Below are positions 18,964 to 28,839 of a stretch of DNA of 56,658 nt, piece by piece; position 1 is the stretch's first letter; each line of letters starts with the position of its first letter. Below the pieces are notes generated by a model, which was not told the DNA's origin, searched no databases, and saw nothing but the letters and a program-made list of their open reading frames with translations. The stretch lies in contig NZ_JH650757.1 in the NCBI RefSeq assembly GCF_000259195.1, positions 339,764 to 396,421 of the forward strand, in the 5' to 3' direction. The translations under genes were made by a program, and so were the position numbers. This DNA is from Pseudomonas donghuensis. Its GTDB lineage: Bacteria; Pseudomonadota; Gammaproteobacteria; Pseudomonadales; Pseudomonadaceae.

Positions 18964-19065
18964 TGTGGGAGCTGGCTTGCCAGCGATCGAGCGCGTAGCG
19001 GTCGCCTAATAGGCAGTGGATGTGCTGCCTGTACTGGCCTCATCGCTGGCAAGCCAGCTCCCACA
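18964..19065. repeat. REP doublet (REPIN-like inverted pair)
   Basis: Two perfectly complementary 24-nt arms (18964-18987 and 19042-19065), each with the core GAGCTGGCTTGCCAGCGAT, flank a 54-nt spacer between the convergent 3' ends of pdxJ and the sensor-kinase gene. The GGGAGC-N-GGC...GCC layout is that of P. putida REP elements. The transcript would fold into a long stem, useful as a 3'-end stabiliser. Confidence 0.85.
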
Positions 19066-19084
19066 CGATTGGGTGTAGGTCCAT

Positions 19085-20476
19085 TTATTCGGTAGTATCG
19101 GCAAACACCAGGCTGAACCGCGTCACCCCCTGCAGTTCGCTGTGCACCTCAACCCGTCCGCCATGCACCTGCATGATCGAGCGCACGATCGCCAGCCCCA
19201 GCCCCGTCCCGCCTTCCAGGCGTGAGCGCCCCGAACCCACGCGGTAAAAGCGTTCGAACAGATGCTGCAAATGCGCCTGGGCAATGCCCGGCCCGTGATT
19301 AACCACCGACACCCACACCGAACCGTCCCGGCGTTCTATGCCAATGTTGATCGGCTGCCCCTCATCGCCATGACGGATCGCATTGCTGAGCAAGTTGGAC
19401 AGCGCCCGCTGCACCATCAACCGCTCACCCATCACCGTGCCCCAGCCCTGCACATGCAAGGTAATGCCCTTTTGCTCGGCATTGCATTCGAACAGTTCGC
19501 ACACCCGCTGCACCTCGTCGGCCAGCACCACCGGTTTGAGCGGCACCTGCGCCTGCGGCTGGCTGACCTGGGCGAGGAACAGCATGTCGTTGATGATGCG
19601 GTTCAGCCGGGTCAGTTCCTCGATGCTGTTCTCCAGCGCTTCGCGGTACTCGTCGTTGGAGCGCTCGCGGGTCAGGGTGACCTGGGCCTTGCCCATCAGG
19701 TTGCCGATGGGGGTGCGCAGTTCATGGGCAAGGTCGTCGGAAAATTGCGACAGCCGCTGCACGCCGTCGTCCAGGCGGTCGAGCATGATGTTGATTCCGC
19801 CCGCCAGGTCACCCAGCTCTTGCGGCAGGCCGGCTTCCGGCAGGCGGTGGCTGAGGGTTTGCGCCGAGACCTGTTCGGCAACCCGGCGAAAGCGGCGCAA
19901 TGGCAGCAGACCGCGCTGGACCAGCTTCCAGGCGCCCAGGCCAATCAGCAACAGCAGCAGCGGCAAGGCCCAGAGGGTCGAGCCCAGATAGGCCTGGAGC
20001 AGGGCATGGTCGTCGGCACGGTTGACCGTCAGCAGCACCCGCACCAGGGTGCCGTCCTGCAGGCGCATCAGCCGCGAAGCGGTCAGCAGATGGTCGCCAT
20101 CCTGATCGCGCCACGGGCTGAAGCTTAGCTGCGGGCCGCTCTCAATCTGCAGCAAGGCGCTGGCTTCCAGGGCCGGGCCCAGGGTCAGCAAGGCCGAATG
20201 GCGGCCGGTCAGGGCAATCACGCTCAGGCTCAGGTTGTCGTGGCCCATGATCACATCCAGCAGCGGATGCACCGGTGTGCGCAGGTCGGCGGCTTTCAGG
20301 TCAATCGTCAGGCTATGCTCGATCTGCACCATCTTGTTGGCCAGGTGCTTGCGTGCCCGGCTGTCCAGCTCGTGGTCGAGGGCAAATACCGCCAGGCAAG
20401 CGAGCAGCAGCACCAGTGCCGCGCCCATCAGGCTGACGCTCAGGCCCAGGCGCAGCGACAGGCGCGCAGGTTTCAT
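19085..20476 (-). CDS. Heavy-metal sensor histidine kinase (CzcS/CopS/CusS type)
   Basis: This 463-residue membrane kinase has two transmembrane helices ([22 protein letters not shown] and [21 protein letters not shown]) around a periplasmic sensor. A HAMP region follows ([22 protein letters not shown]). The H box is [15 protein letters not shown], the N box [12 protein letters not shown], the G boxes NHGPGI and GTGLGLAI. It belongs to the family that senses periplasmic Cu, Zn, Cd or Co. It overlaps its response regulator by 4 nt and is divergent from czcCBA, so efflux control is the likely task. The sensed metal cannot be decided from sequence. Confidence 0.85.
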   Translation of the reverse strand: MKPARLSLRLGLSVSLMGAALVLLLACLAVFALDHELDSRARKHLANKMVQIEHSLTIDLKAADLRTPVHPLLDVIMGHDNLSLSVIALTGRHSALLTLGPALEASALLQIESGPQLSFSPWRDQDGDHLLTASRLMRLQDGTLVRVLLTVNRADDHALLQAYLGSTLWALPLLLLLIGLGAWKLVQRGLLPLRRFRRVAEQVSAQTLSHRLPEAGLPQELGDLAGGINIMLDRLDDGVQRLSQFSDDLAHELRTPIGNLMGKAQVTLTRERSNDEYREALENSIEELTRLNRIINDMLFLAQVSQPQAQVPLKPVVLADEVQRVCELFECNAEQKGITLHVQGWGTVMGERLMVQRALSNLLSNAIRHGDEGQPINIGIERRDGSVWVSVVNHGPGIAQAHLQHLFERFYRVGSGRSRLEGGTGLGLAIVRSIMQVHGGRVEVHSELQGVTRFSLVFADTTE

Positions 20477-21147
20477 TCGCGAGCCTCAAGCACATAACCG
20501 ACGCCGCGCAGGGTGTGGATCAGCTTGTCGTCGAACGGGTCGTCGATTTTCGCCCGCAGGCGGCGGATCGACACTTCCACCACGTTGGTGTCGCAGTCGA
20601 AGTTCATGTCCCAGACCAGCGAAATGATCTGCGTGCGCGACAGCACCTCACCGCTCTGGCGCATCAGCAGGTGCAGCAGGGCGAACTCCTTGGCGGTCAG
20701 GTCGATGCGCTGGCCGTTGCGGTAGGCGCGATGGCGGCTAGGGTCCAGCTCGAGGTCGGCGACCTTGAGCGTATTCGGTTGCAGTGCCTGGTCGTTGCGC
20801 CGCAGCAGGCTGCGGATGCGCGCCAGCAGCTCGGGGAATTCGAAAGGTTTGAGCAGGTAGTCGTCGGCACCCAGGTCCAGGCCCTTGACCCGGTCGGCCA
20901 GCCGGCCGTGGGCCGTGAGCATCATGATCCGCGTACTGGATTCTGCACGCAGGCGCTGCAGTACGGTCCAACCATCGAGCTCGGGCAGGTTGACGTCGAG
21001 AATGACCAGGTCATAAGCCTGCTGGCGAGCCAGGTGCAGGCCGTCGGCACCGGTGTGGGCGCAATCGACGATGTAACCGTTCTCGCGCAGGCCCTGTTGC
21101 AGGTATTCGGCAGTGCGCAGTTCGTCCTCGACAATCAGTAGACGCAT
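20473..21147 (-). CDS. Heavy-metal response regulator (CzcR/CopR/CusR type, OmpR family)
   Basis: This 224-residue OmpR-type regulator has the phospho-acceptor Asp in [13 protein letters not shown] (about residue 51), the lysine in [13 protein letters not shown], and a winged-helix domain ending [29 protein letters not shown]. That last pattern is typical of the heavy-metal subgroup (CopR, CusR, CzcR, IrlR). It is first in a two-gene operon with the sensor kinase. Divergent promoters and a dyad at 21266-21281 suggest it controls both itself and czcCBA. Confidence 0.87.
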   Translation of the reverse strand: MRLLIVEDELRTAEYLQQGLRENGYIVDCAHTGADGLHLARQQAYDLVILDVNLPELDGWTVLQRLRAESSTRIMMLTAHGRLADRVKGLDLGADDYLLKPFEFPELLARIRSLLRRNDQALQPNTLKVADLELDPSRHRAYRNGQRIDLTAKEFALLHLLMRQSGEVLSRTQIISLVWDMNFDCDTNVVEVSIRRLRAKIDDPFDDKLIHTLRGVGYVLEARE

Positions 21148-21265
21148 GGGGTGACTCGTTGGTAGTGAAAGACGCTGATTCTCAACCCTATAGTTACTGC
21201 AAGGTCAAGCGGTGAAGTGCATCGAGCGGCGGATACTAAGCCATCCGGGCGCACGGTTTACCTGG

Positions 21266-21281
21266 ATTACAGATTTGTAAT
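21266..21281. promoter_or_regulatory. Metal-response regulator box upstream of czcC
   Basis: ATTACAGATTTGTAAT is an inverted repeat (ATTACA / TGTAAT, 4-nt centre) between the divergent regulator and czcC genes, 70 nt before czcC. It looks like the operators of CopR/CusR-type regulators. Binding is inferred. Confidence 0.6.
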
Positions 21282-21351
21282 ACTTGAGTCATCCTGGCGA
21301 TAAACCCCGATTACTAGAGTGCGGGCTCCGATCAAGGCGCAGGAGTCCGCC

Positions 21352-22605
21352 ATGTTTTGCACCCTCGACAGGCCAGGCACAGGCCCAGGCCGAATAGTGC
21401 TGGCCCTGCTGTTGCTGGCCTTGCCGTCGCTGGCCCTGGCGCAAGCGCGCGTACTGACCCTGGAGTCGGCCCTGCAGGCGGCCCGCGACAACAACCCCGA
21501 GCTTGCCGCGGCGCGCTGGGGCATCGACATTGCCGCAGGCGAACGGCGCCAGGCCGGCGTGTTGCCAAACCCGGCGCTGAGTTGGGAGGTGGAAGATACC
21601 CGCAAGGGTTCGCAAACCACCACCGTCGGTGTCAGCCAGCTGTTCGAGCTGGGCGGCAAACGCGGTGCGCGCCTGGACGTTGCCGACCGCGATGCGCAGC
21701 TTGCAGCGCTGGAACTGGAGCGCCAGGGCAACGCGCTGCGTGCCGATGTCATTGGCGCCTTCCAGGCCGCTGCCCAGGCCCAGGAAGGTTTGCAACTGGC
21801 CGAGCAGTCACTGCGCTTGAGCGAGCGCGCACTGCAGGTGGTGCAAGGCCGGGTCAAGGCCGGCAGCGCCTCGCCGGTCGAGGCAACCCGTGCCCAGGTG
21901 CAGTTGTCCGAGGTGCGCCTGGAGCAGGGCCGGGCTGAACAGAGGTTGACCATTGCCTACCAGCAACTGGCAGCGCTGACCGGCGCGCCAATGGCCCCGT
22001 TCAGCCGGGTCGACGGCGGCCTGGGCGCTGACAGCTCTCTTCCAAGTCGCACACTGTTGCTCGATCGCCTGGAGCAGACCGCCGATCTGCGTCTGGCCCG
22101 TCTGCAGATCGACCAGCGCGAAGCGGCCCTGGGTCTGGCCCGCAGCCAGCGCATCCCCGACCTGACCGTCAGCGTTGGCAGCCAGTACAGCGAAACCGAC
22201 CGTGAGCGCATCAATGTGGTCGGCCTTTCGGTCCCGATCCCCTTGTTCGACCGCAACCAGGGCAACGTCCTCGCCGCCGCCCGGCGCGCCGACCAGGCCC
22301 GCGATCAGCGCAATGGCGCCGAACTGCGCCTGCGCAGCGAAGTGGTCCAGGCCCTGACCCAGTGGAGCACGGCGGCCCAGGAAGTGCAGACCTTCGAACG
22401 CTCGATCCTGCCCTCGGCGCAGCAGGCGCTGGATGCCGCCACCCGTGGCTTCGAGCGCGGCAAGTTTGCTTTTCTCGATGTCCTCGATGCTCAGCGCACC
22501 CTGGTGGCGGCACGCCTGCAATACCTGCAGGCCCAGGCCCAGAGCAGCGAGGCGCGGGTTCGCCTGGAGCGGATCTTTGGCGACCTGAGCCTCGCCACTC
22601 GTTGA
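21352..22605 (+). CDS. czcC: CzcC-type outer-membrane efflux protein
   Basis: This 417-residue TolC-like outer-membrane channel (OMF family) has a signal peptide (IVLALLLLALPSLALAQA) and two outer-membrane efflux repeats starting LTLESALQAARDNNPELAAAR and LRLARLQIDQREAALGLARSQ. I start at the ATG at 21352 because AGGAG lies 6 nt upstream; an in-frame start 33 nt earlier has none. It forms the outer part of a tripartite RND pump with CzcB and CzcA, exporting metal from the periplasm. Confidence 0.88.
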   Translation: MFCTLDRPGTGPGRIVLALLLLALPSLALAQARVLTLESALQAARDNNPELAAARWGIDIAAGERRQAGVLPNPALSWEVEDTRKGSQTTTVGVSQLFELGGKRGARLDVADRDAQLAALELERQGNALRADVIGAFQAAAQAQEGLQLAEQSLRLSERALQVVQGRVKAGSASPVEATRAQVQLSEVRLEQGRAEQRLTIAYQQLAALTGAPMAPFSRVDGGLGADSSLPSRTLLLDRLEQTADLRLARLQIDQREAALGLARSQRIPDLTVSVGSQYSETDRERINVVGLSVPIPLFDRNQGNVLAAARRADQARDQRNGAELRLRSEVVQALTQWSTAAQEVQTFERSILPSAQQALDAATRGFERGKFAFLDVLDAQRTLVAARLQYLQAQAQSSEARVRLERIFGDLSLATR

Positions 22606-22642
22606 ACGCGACCTTCACCTGACTATTTGCTGAGGAACCTGC

Positions 22643-23857
22643 ATGAACAAGAAGTCCACCACGCTGCTGGTCGCGGCCCTGCTGCTCGGCCTGGGCCTGG
22701 GTGTGCTGCTGGCGCGCCAGGGCGGCCCGGTTGCCGCCGCCCCCGCATCCGCTCACGCCCATACCGAAGGCGATCACGAGGAAGAACAACATGGCGAGTC
22801 GGAAAAAACTGAAGACGGTCATGAGGAAGAGGGCGCGCTGACCCTCAGTCAGGAGCAGATCGACCTGGCCGGCATCGAGCTGGCTGCCGTCGGCCCGCGC
22901 CAGTTGCAACGCAGCCTGTCGCTGCCGGGCGAGATCCGTTTCGACGAAGACCGCACCGCGCACCTGGTGCCGCGCGCTGCCGGGGTGGTCGAGTCCGTCG
23001 CTGTGGTGCTTGGCCAGCAGGTCAAAGCCGGTGACCTGCTGGCAGTGATCGCCAGCCCGCAGATCTCCGAGCAGCGCAGTGAACTGGCGGCCAGCCAGCG
23101 TCGCCTGGAATTGGCGCGCAGCAGCTACCAGCGCGAGAAGGACCTGTGGCAGGAGGGCATCTCCGCCGAGCAGGATTACCAGCAGGCCCGCCAGGCCCTG
23201 CAGGAGGCGGAAATTGCCCAGGCCAACGCCCGGCAGAAGATCAGCGCCCTGAGCGGCAGCGTGGTCCTGGCTGGCGGCAACCGCTATGAGTTGCGTGCAC
23301 CCTTTGCCGGGCAGATCGTCGAGAAGCACCTGGTGCCGGGCGAGGTGGTCAACGAAACCAGCGCGGCCTTCACCCTCTCGGACCTGTCGCGGGTCTGGGC
23401 GAGCTTCGGCGTGGCCCCCCGTGACCTGCCCAAGGTGCGCGCCGGCATGCCGGTGACCCTTGTCGCCAGTGAGCTGGGCGAGCAGGTCAGCGGCACGGTT
23501 ACCCACGTGGGCAGCCTGCTCGGCGAGCAGACCCGTACCGCCACCGTGCGCGTCACCCTCGACAACCCACGAGGCGCTTGGCGCCCGGGCCTGTTCGTTG
23601 CCGTGCAGGTGCCCACAGAGCAGTACACCGCCGCCCTGAGCGTACCGGACCAGGCCCTGCAGACCCTGGAAGAAAAGCCCACGGTGTTCGTGCGCAGCGC
23701 CGCGGGCTTCATCGCCCAAACGGTGGAGCCGGGGGCCAGCGCCAACGGTTTTGTCGAGATCCGCAAAGGCCTGCAAGCCGGCCAGCAGGTCGCGGCGCAG
23801 GGCAGCTTCATCCTCAAGTCGGAGCTGGGCAAGGCCAGCGCCGAACACGCCCACTGA
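22643..23857 (+). CDS. czcB: CzcB-type membrane fusion protein of a metal RND pump
   Basis: This 404-residue periplasmic adaptor is anchored by an N-terminal signal or membrane segment (LLVAALLLGLGLGVLLARQ). A histidine- and glutamate-rich stretch follows (about residues 37-68, HAHTEGDHEEEQHGE onward) that could bind metal ions. The lipoyl/barrel-sandwich part (AGVVESVAVVLGQQVKAGDLL), a helical hairpin and beta-barrel domains are visible. It lies 37 nt after czcC. The acidic His-rich insert favours a divalent-metal pump. Confidence 0.88.
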   Translation: MNKKSTTLLVAALLLGLGLGVLLARQGGPVAAAPASAHAHTEGDHEEEQHGESEKTEDGHEEEGALTLSQEQIDLAGIELAAVGPRQLQRSLSLPGEIRFDEDRTAHLVPRAAGVVESVAVVLGQQVKAGDLLAVIASPQISEQRSELAASQRRLELARSSYQREKDLWQEGISAEQDYQQARQALQEAEIAQANARQKISALSGSVVLAGGNRYELRAPFAGQIVEKHLVPGEVVNETSAAFTLSDLSRVWASFGVAPRDLPKVRAGMPVTLVASELGEQVSGTVTHVGSLLGEQTRTATVRVTLDNPRGAWRPGLFVAVQVPTEQYTAALSVPDQALQTLEEKPTVFVRSAAGFIAQTVEPGASANGFVEIRKGLQAGQQVAAQGSFILKSELGKASAEHAH

Positions 23858-23870
23858 CCGGGAACCTCAC

Positions 23871-26800
23871 ATGTTCGAACGCCTCATACAATTTGCCATC
23901 GAGCAGCGCCTGATGGTGCTGCTGGCGGTGCTGCTGATGGCCGGGCTGGGGGTTGCCAGCTACCAGAAGCTGCCGATCGATGCCGTGCCGGACATCACCA
24001 ACGTCCAGGTGCAGATCAACACCCAGGCCGCGGGCTTTTCGCCGCTGGAAACCGAGCAACGCATCACCTTCGCCATCGAAACCGCGATGGCCGGCCTGCC
24101 GGGGCTGGAACAGACCCGTTCGCTGTCGCGTTCGGGGCTGTCGCAGGTGACGGTGATCTTCGAGGAGGGCACCGACCTGTTCTTCGCCCGGCAACTGGTC
24201 AACGAGCGCCTGCAGCAGGCTCGCGAGCAACTGCCTGAAGGCGTTGAAGCGGCCATGGGGCCAATCTCCACCGGCCTTGGCGAGATCTTCCTGTGGACGG
24301 TCGAAGCCGCCGACGATGCGCGCAAGGCCGATGGCAGCCCCTACACGCCGACCGACCTGCGCGAGATCCAGGACTGGATCATCAAGCCGCAACTGCGCAA
24401 TGTGCGCGGGGTGGCGGAGATCAACACCATCGGTGGTTTCGCCAAGGAATACCAGATTGCCCCGGACCCCAAACGGCTGGCGTCCTACAAGCTGACCCTG
24501 AGCGATCTGCTCACCGCCCTTGAGCGCAACAACGCCAACGTCGGTGCCGGTTACATCGAGCGCCGTGGCGAGCAGTTGCTGATTCGCGCCCCGGGGCAAC
24601 TGGCCGGCATCGATGACATTGCCAATATCGTCCTGGCCAACGTCGACGGCACGCCGATCCGCGTGCGCAACGTCGCCGAGGTCGGTATCGGCCGTGAACT
24701 GCGCAGCGGCGCGGCGACCGAGAACGGCCGCGAAGTGGTGCTCGGCACGGTGTTCATGCTGATCGGCGAGAACAGCCGCACGGTATCCCGGGCGGTGGCG
24801 CAAAAGCTGGTGGAGATCAACCGCTCGCTGCCTGAAGGGGTGAGTGCGGTCACTGTTTACGACCGCACCAACCTGGTCGACAAGGCCATTGCCACGGTGA
24901 AGAAGAACCTGATCGAAGGGGCGATCCTGGTCATCGTCATTCTGTTCCTGTTCCTTGGCAACATCCGCGCGGCGCTGATCACCGCCATGGTCATTCCGCT
25001 GTCGATGCTGTTCACCTTCACCGGCATGTTCAGCAACAAGGTCAGTGCCAACCTGATGAGCCTGGGCGCATTGGACTTCGGCATCATCGTCGATGGCGCG
25101 GTGGTGATCGTCGAAAACGCCATTCGCCGCCTGGCCCATGCCCAGCAACATCACGGCCGCCTGCTGACCCGCTCCGAGCGCCTGCACGAGGTGTTCAATG
25201 CCGCCCGCGAAGCGCGCCGGCCGCTGATTTTCGGCCAGTTGATCATCATGGTGGTGTACCTGCCGATCTTTGCCCTGAGCGGGGTCGAGGGCAAGATGTT
25301 CCACCCGATGGCGTTTACCGTGGTGATCGCCTTGCTCGGCGCCATGCTGCTGTCGGTGACCTTCGTGCCCGCGGCCATCGCGTTGTTTGTGACCGGCAAG
25401 GTCAAGGAAGATGAAAACCTGCTGATGCGCAGCGCCAAGCGTGGTTATGCGCCGCTGCTCAAATGGGTCATGGGCCATCGGCCGCTGGCCTTTGCCCTCG
25501 CCGCTATGACTGTGCTGCTTTCGGGCATGCTGGCCAGCCGCATGGGCAGCGAGTTCGTGCCGAGCCTGAGTGAGGGCGACTTTGCCCTGCAGGCCCTGCG
25601 CGTACCCGGCACCAGCCTGAGCCAGTCGGTGCAGTTGCAGCAGCGCCTGGAGCAGAGCGTGCTCAGCCAGGTGCCGGAGGTAGAACGGGTGTTTGCCCGC
25701 ACCGGTACGGCCGAGATCGCCTCGGACCCGATGCCGCCAAACATTTCCGACAGCTATGTGATGCTCAAACCTAAGGATCAATGGCCCGACCCGAGCAAGA
25801 GCCGCGAGCAACTGATCGCCGATATCCAGCGCGCCAGCGCGCGGGTGCCGGGCAGCAACTATGAGCTGTCGCAGCCGATCCAGTTGCGCTTCAACGAGCT
25901 GATCTCCGGGGTGCGCAGTGATGTCGCGGTGAAGGTGTTCGGCGATGACATGGCAGTGCTCAACAGCACCGCGGCGAAGATCGCCAGTACCTTGCAGGCG
26001 GTGCCGGGGGCGTCGGAAGTGAAGGTCGAGCAGACCTCCGGCCTGCCAGTGCTGACCATCGACGTCGACCGGGACAAAGCGGCGCGTTATGGCCTCAACG
26101 TTGGCGACGTGCAGGACACCATTGCCGTGGCCGTGGGTGGGCGCCAGGCTGGAACCCTGTATGAAGGCGATCGGCGTTTCGACATGGTCGTGCGCTTGTC
26201 CGATAACCTTCGGACCGACATCGACGGTTTGTCGCAACTGCTGGTTCCGGTACCGGCCTGCACGGGCAGCGGCGGCCAGATCGGCTTTATTACCCTCGCC
26301 GATGTCGCCAGCCTTGAGCTGGTGCAGGGGCCCAACCAGGTCAGCCGTGAGGACGGCAAGCGCCTGGTGGTGGTCAGCGCCAACGTGCGCGGCCGCGATA
26401 TCGGTTCGTTCGTCGACGAGGCGGCGGCGCGCATCGATAGCCAGGTGAGCATCCCGGCCGGTTACTGGACCCGCTGGGGCGGGCAGTTCGAGCAGTTGCA
26501 GTCGGCGGCGCAGCGTCTGCAGGTGGTGGTGCCGGTGGCCTTGCTGCTGGTCTTTGGTCTGCTGTTCATGATGTTCAACAACCTCAAGGACGGGTTGCTG
26601 GTGTTCACCGGTATTCCTTTCGCCCTGACTGGCGGGGTGGTTGCCCTGTGGCTGCGGGATATCCCCCTGTCGATCTCGGCAGGCGTGGGGTTTATTGCCT
26701 TGTCCGGGGTCGCGGTGCTCAACGGCCTGGTGATGATTGCCTTTATCCGCGGCCTGCGCGAGCAGGGGCGTTCGCTGCATCAGGCCATCGACGAAGGTGC

Positions 26801-27032
26801 ACTGACGCGCTTGCGGCCGGTGTTGATGACCGCGTTGGTGGCCTCCCTTGGCTTTATCCCCATGGCCCTGGCCACCGGCACCGGCGCCGAAGTGCAGCGG
26901 CCGCTGGCCACCGTGGTGATTGGCGGCATCCTTTCATCAACGGCGTTGACCCTGCTGGTACTGCCCGCGCTGTATTACTGGGCTCACCGCAAAGACGAGG
27001 AGGAGGTCGTATCTGAGGTGACGAAACTGTAA
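23871..27032 (+). CDS. czcA: CzcA-type heavy-metal RND efflux transporter
   Basis: This 1053-residue inner-membrane proton/metal antiporter has twelve expected helices and two large periplasmic loops. The TM4 motif DFGIIVDGAVVIVEN (about residues 402-416) is the signature of the HME-RND subgroup exporting Zn, Co, Cd or Ni rather than Cu or Ag. The start MFERLIQFAIEQRLMV at 23871 matches the family; an upstream in-frame ATG lies inside czcB. The motif and the CopR-like box point to different metals, so the inducer remains open. It is the last pump gene before a hairpin and an OprD porin. Confidence 0.92.
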   Translation: MFERLIQFAIEQRLMVLLAVLLMAGLGVASYQKLPIDAVPDITNVQVQINTQAAGFSPLETEQRITFAIETAMAGLPGLEQTRSLSRSGLSQVTVIFEEGTDLFFARQLVNERLQQAREQLPEGVEAAMGPISTGLGEIFLWTVEAADDARKADGSPYTPTDLREIQDWIIKPQLRNVRGVAEINTIGGFAKEYQIAPDPKRLASYKLTLSDLLTALERNNANVGAGYIERRGEQLLIRAPGQLAGIDDIANIVLANVDGTPIRVRNVAEVGIGRELRSGAATENGREVVLGTVFMLIGENSRTVSRAVAQKLVEINRSLPEGVSAVTVYDRTNLVDKAIATVKKNLIEGAILVIVILFLFLGNIRAALITAMVIPLSMLFTFTGMFSNKVSANLMSLGALDFGIIVDGAVVIVENAIRRLAHAQQHHGRLLTRSERLHEVFNAAREARRPLIFGQLIIMVVYLPIFALSGVEGKMFHPMAFTVVIALLGAMLLSVTFVPAAIALFVTGKVKEDENLLMRSAKRGYAPLLKWVMGHRPLAFALAAMTVLLSGMLASRMGSEFVPSLSEGDFALQALRVPGTSLSQSVQLQQRLEQSVLSQVPEVERVFARTGTAEIASDPMPPNISDSYVMLKPKDQWPDPSKSREQLIADIQRASARVPGSNYELSQPIQLRFNELISGVRSDVAVKVFGDDMAVLNSTAAKIASTLQAVPGASEVKVEQTSGLPVLTIDVDRDKAARYGLNVGDVQDTIAVAVGGRQAGTLYEGDRRFDMVVRLSDNLRTDIDGLSQLLVPVPACTGSGGQIGFITLADVASLELVQGPNQVSREDGKRLVVVSANVRGRDIGSFVDEAAARIDSQVSIPAGYWTRWGGQFEQLQSAAQRLQVVVPVALLLVFGLLFMMFNNLKDGLLVFTGIPFALTGGVVALWLRDIPLSISAGVGFIALSGVAVLNGLVMIAFIRGLREQGRSLHQAIDEGALTRLRPVLMTALVASLGFIPMALATGTGAEVQRPLATVVIGGILSSTALTLLVLPALYYWAHRKDEEEVVSEVTKL

Positions 27033-27078
27033 TTCGCCGCTCATCTTCGGGTTATTCAGCCCTTGTCAGGATACCCAT

Positions 27079-27099
27079 GGCGCCCGCATTGCGGGCGCC
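27079..27099 (+). terminator. Hairpin between czcA and the OprD-type gene
   Basis: A perfect 9-bp stem GGCGCCCGC / GCGGGCGCC with an ATT loop lies 47 nt after czcA. The following TTGCGTATTT is a poor T-run, so partial termination or mRNA processing is more likely than a full stop. Confidence 0.55.
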
Positions 27100-27132
27100 T
27101 TGCGTATTTCTGCGAAAAATCAGGAGTTGAAG

Positions 27133-28461
27133 ATGGGGAACAAATCCACAGCCTGTTTGACCGGCGCCCTGGCCCTGGCCAGTTGTGCGACCGCCAGTGC
27201 CGTCAGCCAGCCCGAGGGCGGGGGCTTTATCGAAGACAGCAGCCTGACGGTGCTCAGCCGTAACTTCTATTTCAACCGCGACTACCGTAAAGGCGAACAG
27301 TCGCCCACCGGCAAGGCGGGCTACGCCGAAGCCTGGGCCCAGGCCTTTATCGCCCGCTTCGAGTCGGGCTATACCGAGGGCACGGTCGGTTTTGGCCTGG
27401 ATGCCCACGGCATGCTCGCGCTCAAGCTCGACAGCGGCGATGGCCGCAGCGGCGGGCGCAGTTCGTTCGACATGTTGCCGGTGGACCGCAATGGCGATAC
27501 CGCCAGCAACTTCAGCAAGCTGGGCGGTGCGATCAAGGCGCGCTTGTTCGACACCGAGCTCAAGTTTGGTGACGTGTTCCCGACCACGCCGGTGGTGCAT
27601 TTCGGCGACTCGCGCCTGTTGCCGGAAAGCTTCACCGGCTGGACCCTGGAGAACACCAGCCTGGCGGGCCTGAAAGTGCAGGGCGGGCGCTTGCACGCCA
27701 TGAGCCAGCCGCTGTCGAGCAACAACCGCGACGGCTTCGTAACCTTTTACGCCGGCCCCGTCGATTCGCCCTGGCTGGGCTACTTCGGTGGCGATTACCA
27801 GGCCAGCGACAACCTCAGCCTGAGCCTCTACAGCAGCCGTTTGAAGGACGCCTGGGATCAGTACTACGCCGGTATCAGCTACAAGTACCCGATCACCGAC
27901 GAGCTGACCGGTTTCACCAGTTTCAACTACTACAAGGCCAAGGATGAAGGCCAGCAACTGCTGGGCAAATTCGACAACGATATCTGGAGTGCCCGCGTCG
28001 GCGTGAGCTATGGCGCCCATACCCTGGCCCTGTCGCACCAGCGCAACCAGGGCGACAACGATTTCGATTACCTGCGCCAGTCCGACTCGATTTACCTCGA
28101 CAACTCGATCCAGTACAGCGACTTCAACTCGCCGAAAGAGCGCTCGTGGATGTTGCGCTATGACCTCGACATGGCCGCCTATGGCGTACCGGGCCTGTCG
28201 TTCATGAGCCGTTACGGACGTGGCAGCGGCATCGATTACTCCGATGCCAATGGCGTGTACATGCGCCGCGATGCCGAGGGTAATCCGCTGACCGGGCAGA
28301 AGCGTTGGGAGCGCGATATCGAAGCGAAGTACGTGGTGCAGTCCGGCAGTCTCAAGGACTTGTCGCTGCGTGTGCGTCAGGCCACGACCCGGGCCTCGGC
28401 CTTCGAATCGGACCTCGATGAAGTACGCCTGATTGTCGAGTATCCGCTGACCCTGCTGTAG
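27133..28461 (+). CDS. OprD-family outer-membrane porin
   Basis: This 442-residue porin has a signal peptide ending ASCATASA, the OprD N-terminal signature FIEDSSLTVLSRNFYFNRDYRKG and the typical ESGYTEGTVGFGLDAHGMLALKLDSG. It ends with a terminal barrel strand VRLIVEYPLTLL. I chose ATG 27133 (CAGGAG 6 nt upstream). It follows czcCBA with only a hairpin between, so it may be co-regulated. In P. aeruginosa the CzcRS system represses oprD, which makes a porin adjoining a czc operon noteworthy. Substrate unknown. Confidence 0.88.
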   Translation: MGNKSTACLTGALALASCATASAVSQPEGGGFIEDSSLTVLSRNFYFNRDYRKGEQSPTGKAGYAEAWAQAFIARFESGYTEGTVGFGLDAHGMLALKLDSGDGRSGGRSSFDMLPVDRNGDTASNFSKLGGAIKARLFDTELKFGDVFPTTPVVHFGDSRLLPESFTGWTLENTSLAGLKVQGGRLHAMSQPLSSNNRDGFVTFYAGPVDSPWLGYFGGDYQASDNLSLSLYSSRLKDAWDQYYAGISYKYPITDELTGFTSFNYYKAKDEGQQLLGKFDNDIWSARVGVSYGAHTLALSHQRNQGDNDFDYLRQSDSIYLDNSIQYSDFNSPKERSWMLRYDLDMAAYGVPGLSFMSRYGRGSGIDYSDANGVYMRRDAEGNPLTGQKRWERDIEAKYVVQSGSLKDLSLRVRQATTRASAFESDLDEVRLIVEYPLTLL

Positions 28462-28559
28462 GGCGAATCTTGCAGCACTGTAATGTGCGGCTCACCTTGG
28501 CGTTAGCTTGCCCTGCGTAAGATTGAACTGTCCTGAAATTCAATCACGAGGTGAGCAAC

Positions 28560-28766
28560 ATGAGCCTGAACAAGTATGTGCTGATGGCTGTATTGGCCCT
28601 GGGCAGCAGCGCGGCGCTGGCTGAAGGCGGAGCGGAGCGGTCGAAGCAATTCTGGGAAAACTTCCGCCTCAGCCAGGAACAGATTCACGGCAAGAAGGAC
28701 CAGGCGCTGGCCGCGTCCGACTCGCAAAAGCGTGACACGGCGACCAAGCAGGTCGCCAAGGAGTAG
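28560..28766 (+). CDS. Small exported protein, PtrA-like N terminus
   Basis: This 68-residue protein has a clear signal peptide (MSLNKYVLMAVLALGSSAALA) and a short, highly charged mature part starting EGGAERSKQFWENF and ending in lysines and glutamate. The AEGG(A)ER start of the mature part resembles small metal-induced periplasmic proteins of the PtrA type in Pseudomonas. That link is from memory and is weak. GAGGTGAG precedes the ATG. Its place behind a metal efflux cluster and in front of a terminator fits a role in the same response. No catalytic feature is visible. Confidence 0.65.
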   Translation: MSLNKYVLMAVLALGSSAALAEGGAERSKQFWENFRLSQEQIHGKKDQALAASDSQKRDTATKQVAKE

Positions 28767-28770
28767 CTCC

Positions 28771-28815
28771 ATTCACCTTGGAAGCTCCCCGCTCCTTTGG
28801 AAAAGGTGAATTTTT
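28771..28815 (+). terminator. Terminator after the small exported protein gene
   Basis: ATTCACCTT pairs with AAGGTGAAT across a 23-nt loop, directly followed by TTTT. It ends the czc-side transcription unit 4 nt after the stop codon. Confidence 0.7.
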
Positions 28816-28839
28816 GGCGCCCATTTGGGCGCCTGTTTT
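28816..28839. terminator. Second hairpin shared with the cmoB 3' end
   Basis: GGCGCCCA pairs with TGGGCGCC around a TT loop, with T-rich sequence on the right (TGTTTTA) and A residues on the other strand. It can terminate rightward readthrough and, as complement, leftward transcription of cmoB. Confidence 0.7.

Noticed and set aside
18964..19065. Transposon ends or attachment site
   Set aside because: The 24-nt arms have the REP core and there is no transposase or integrase nearby.
23814..26780. A 988-codon open frame on the minus strand opposite czcA
   Set aside because: It is the mirror of a high-GC gene, with low-complexity H/Q/R/A composition and no recognisable domain; czcA on the other strand is certain.
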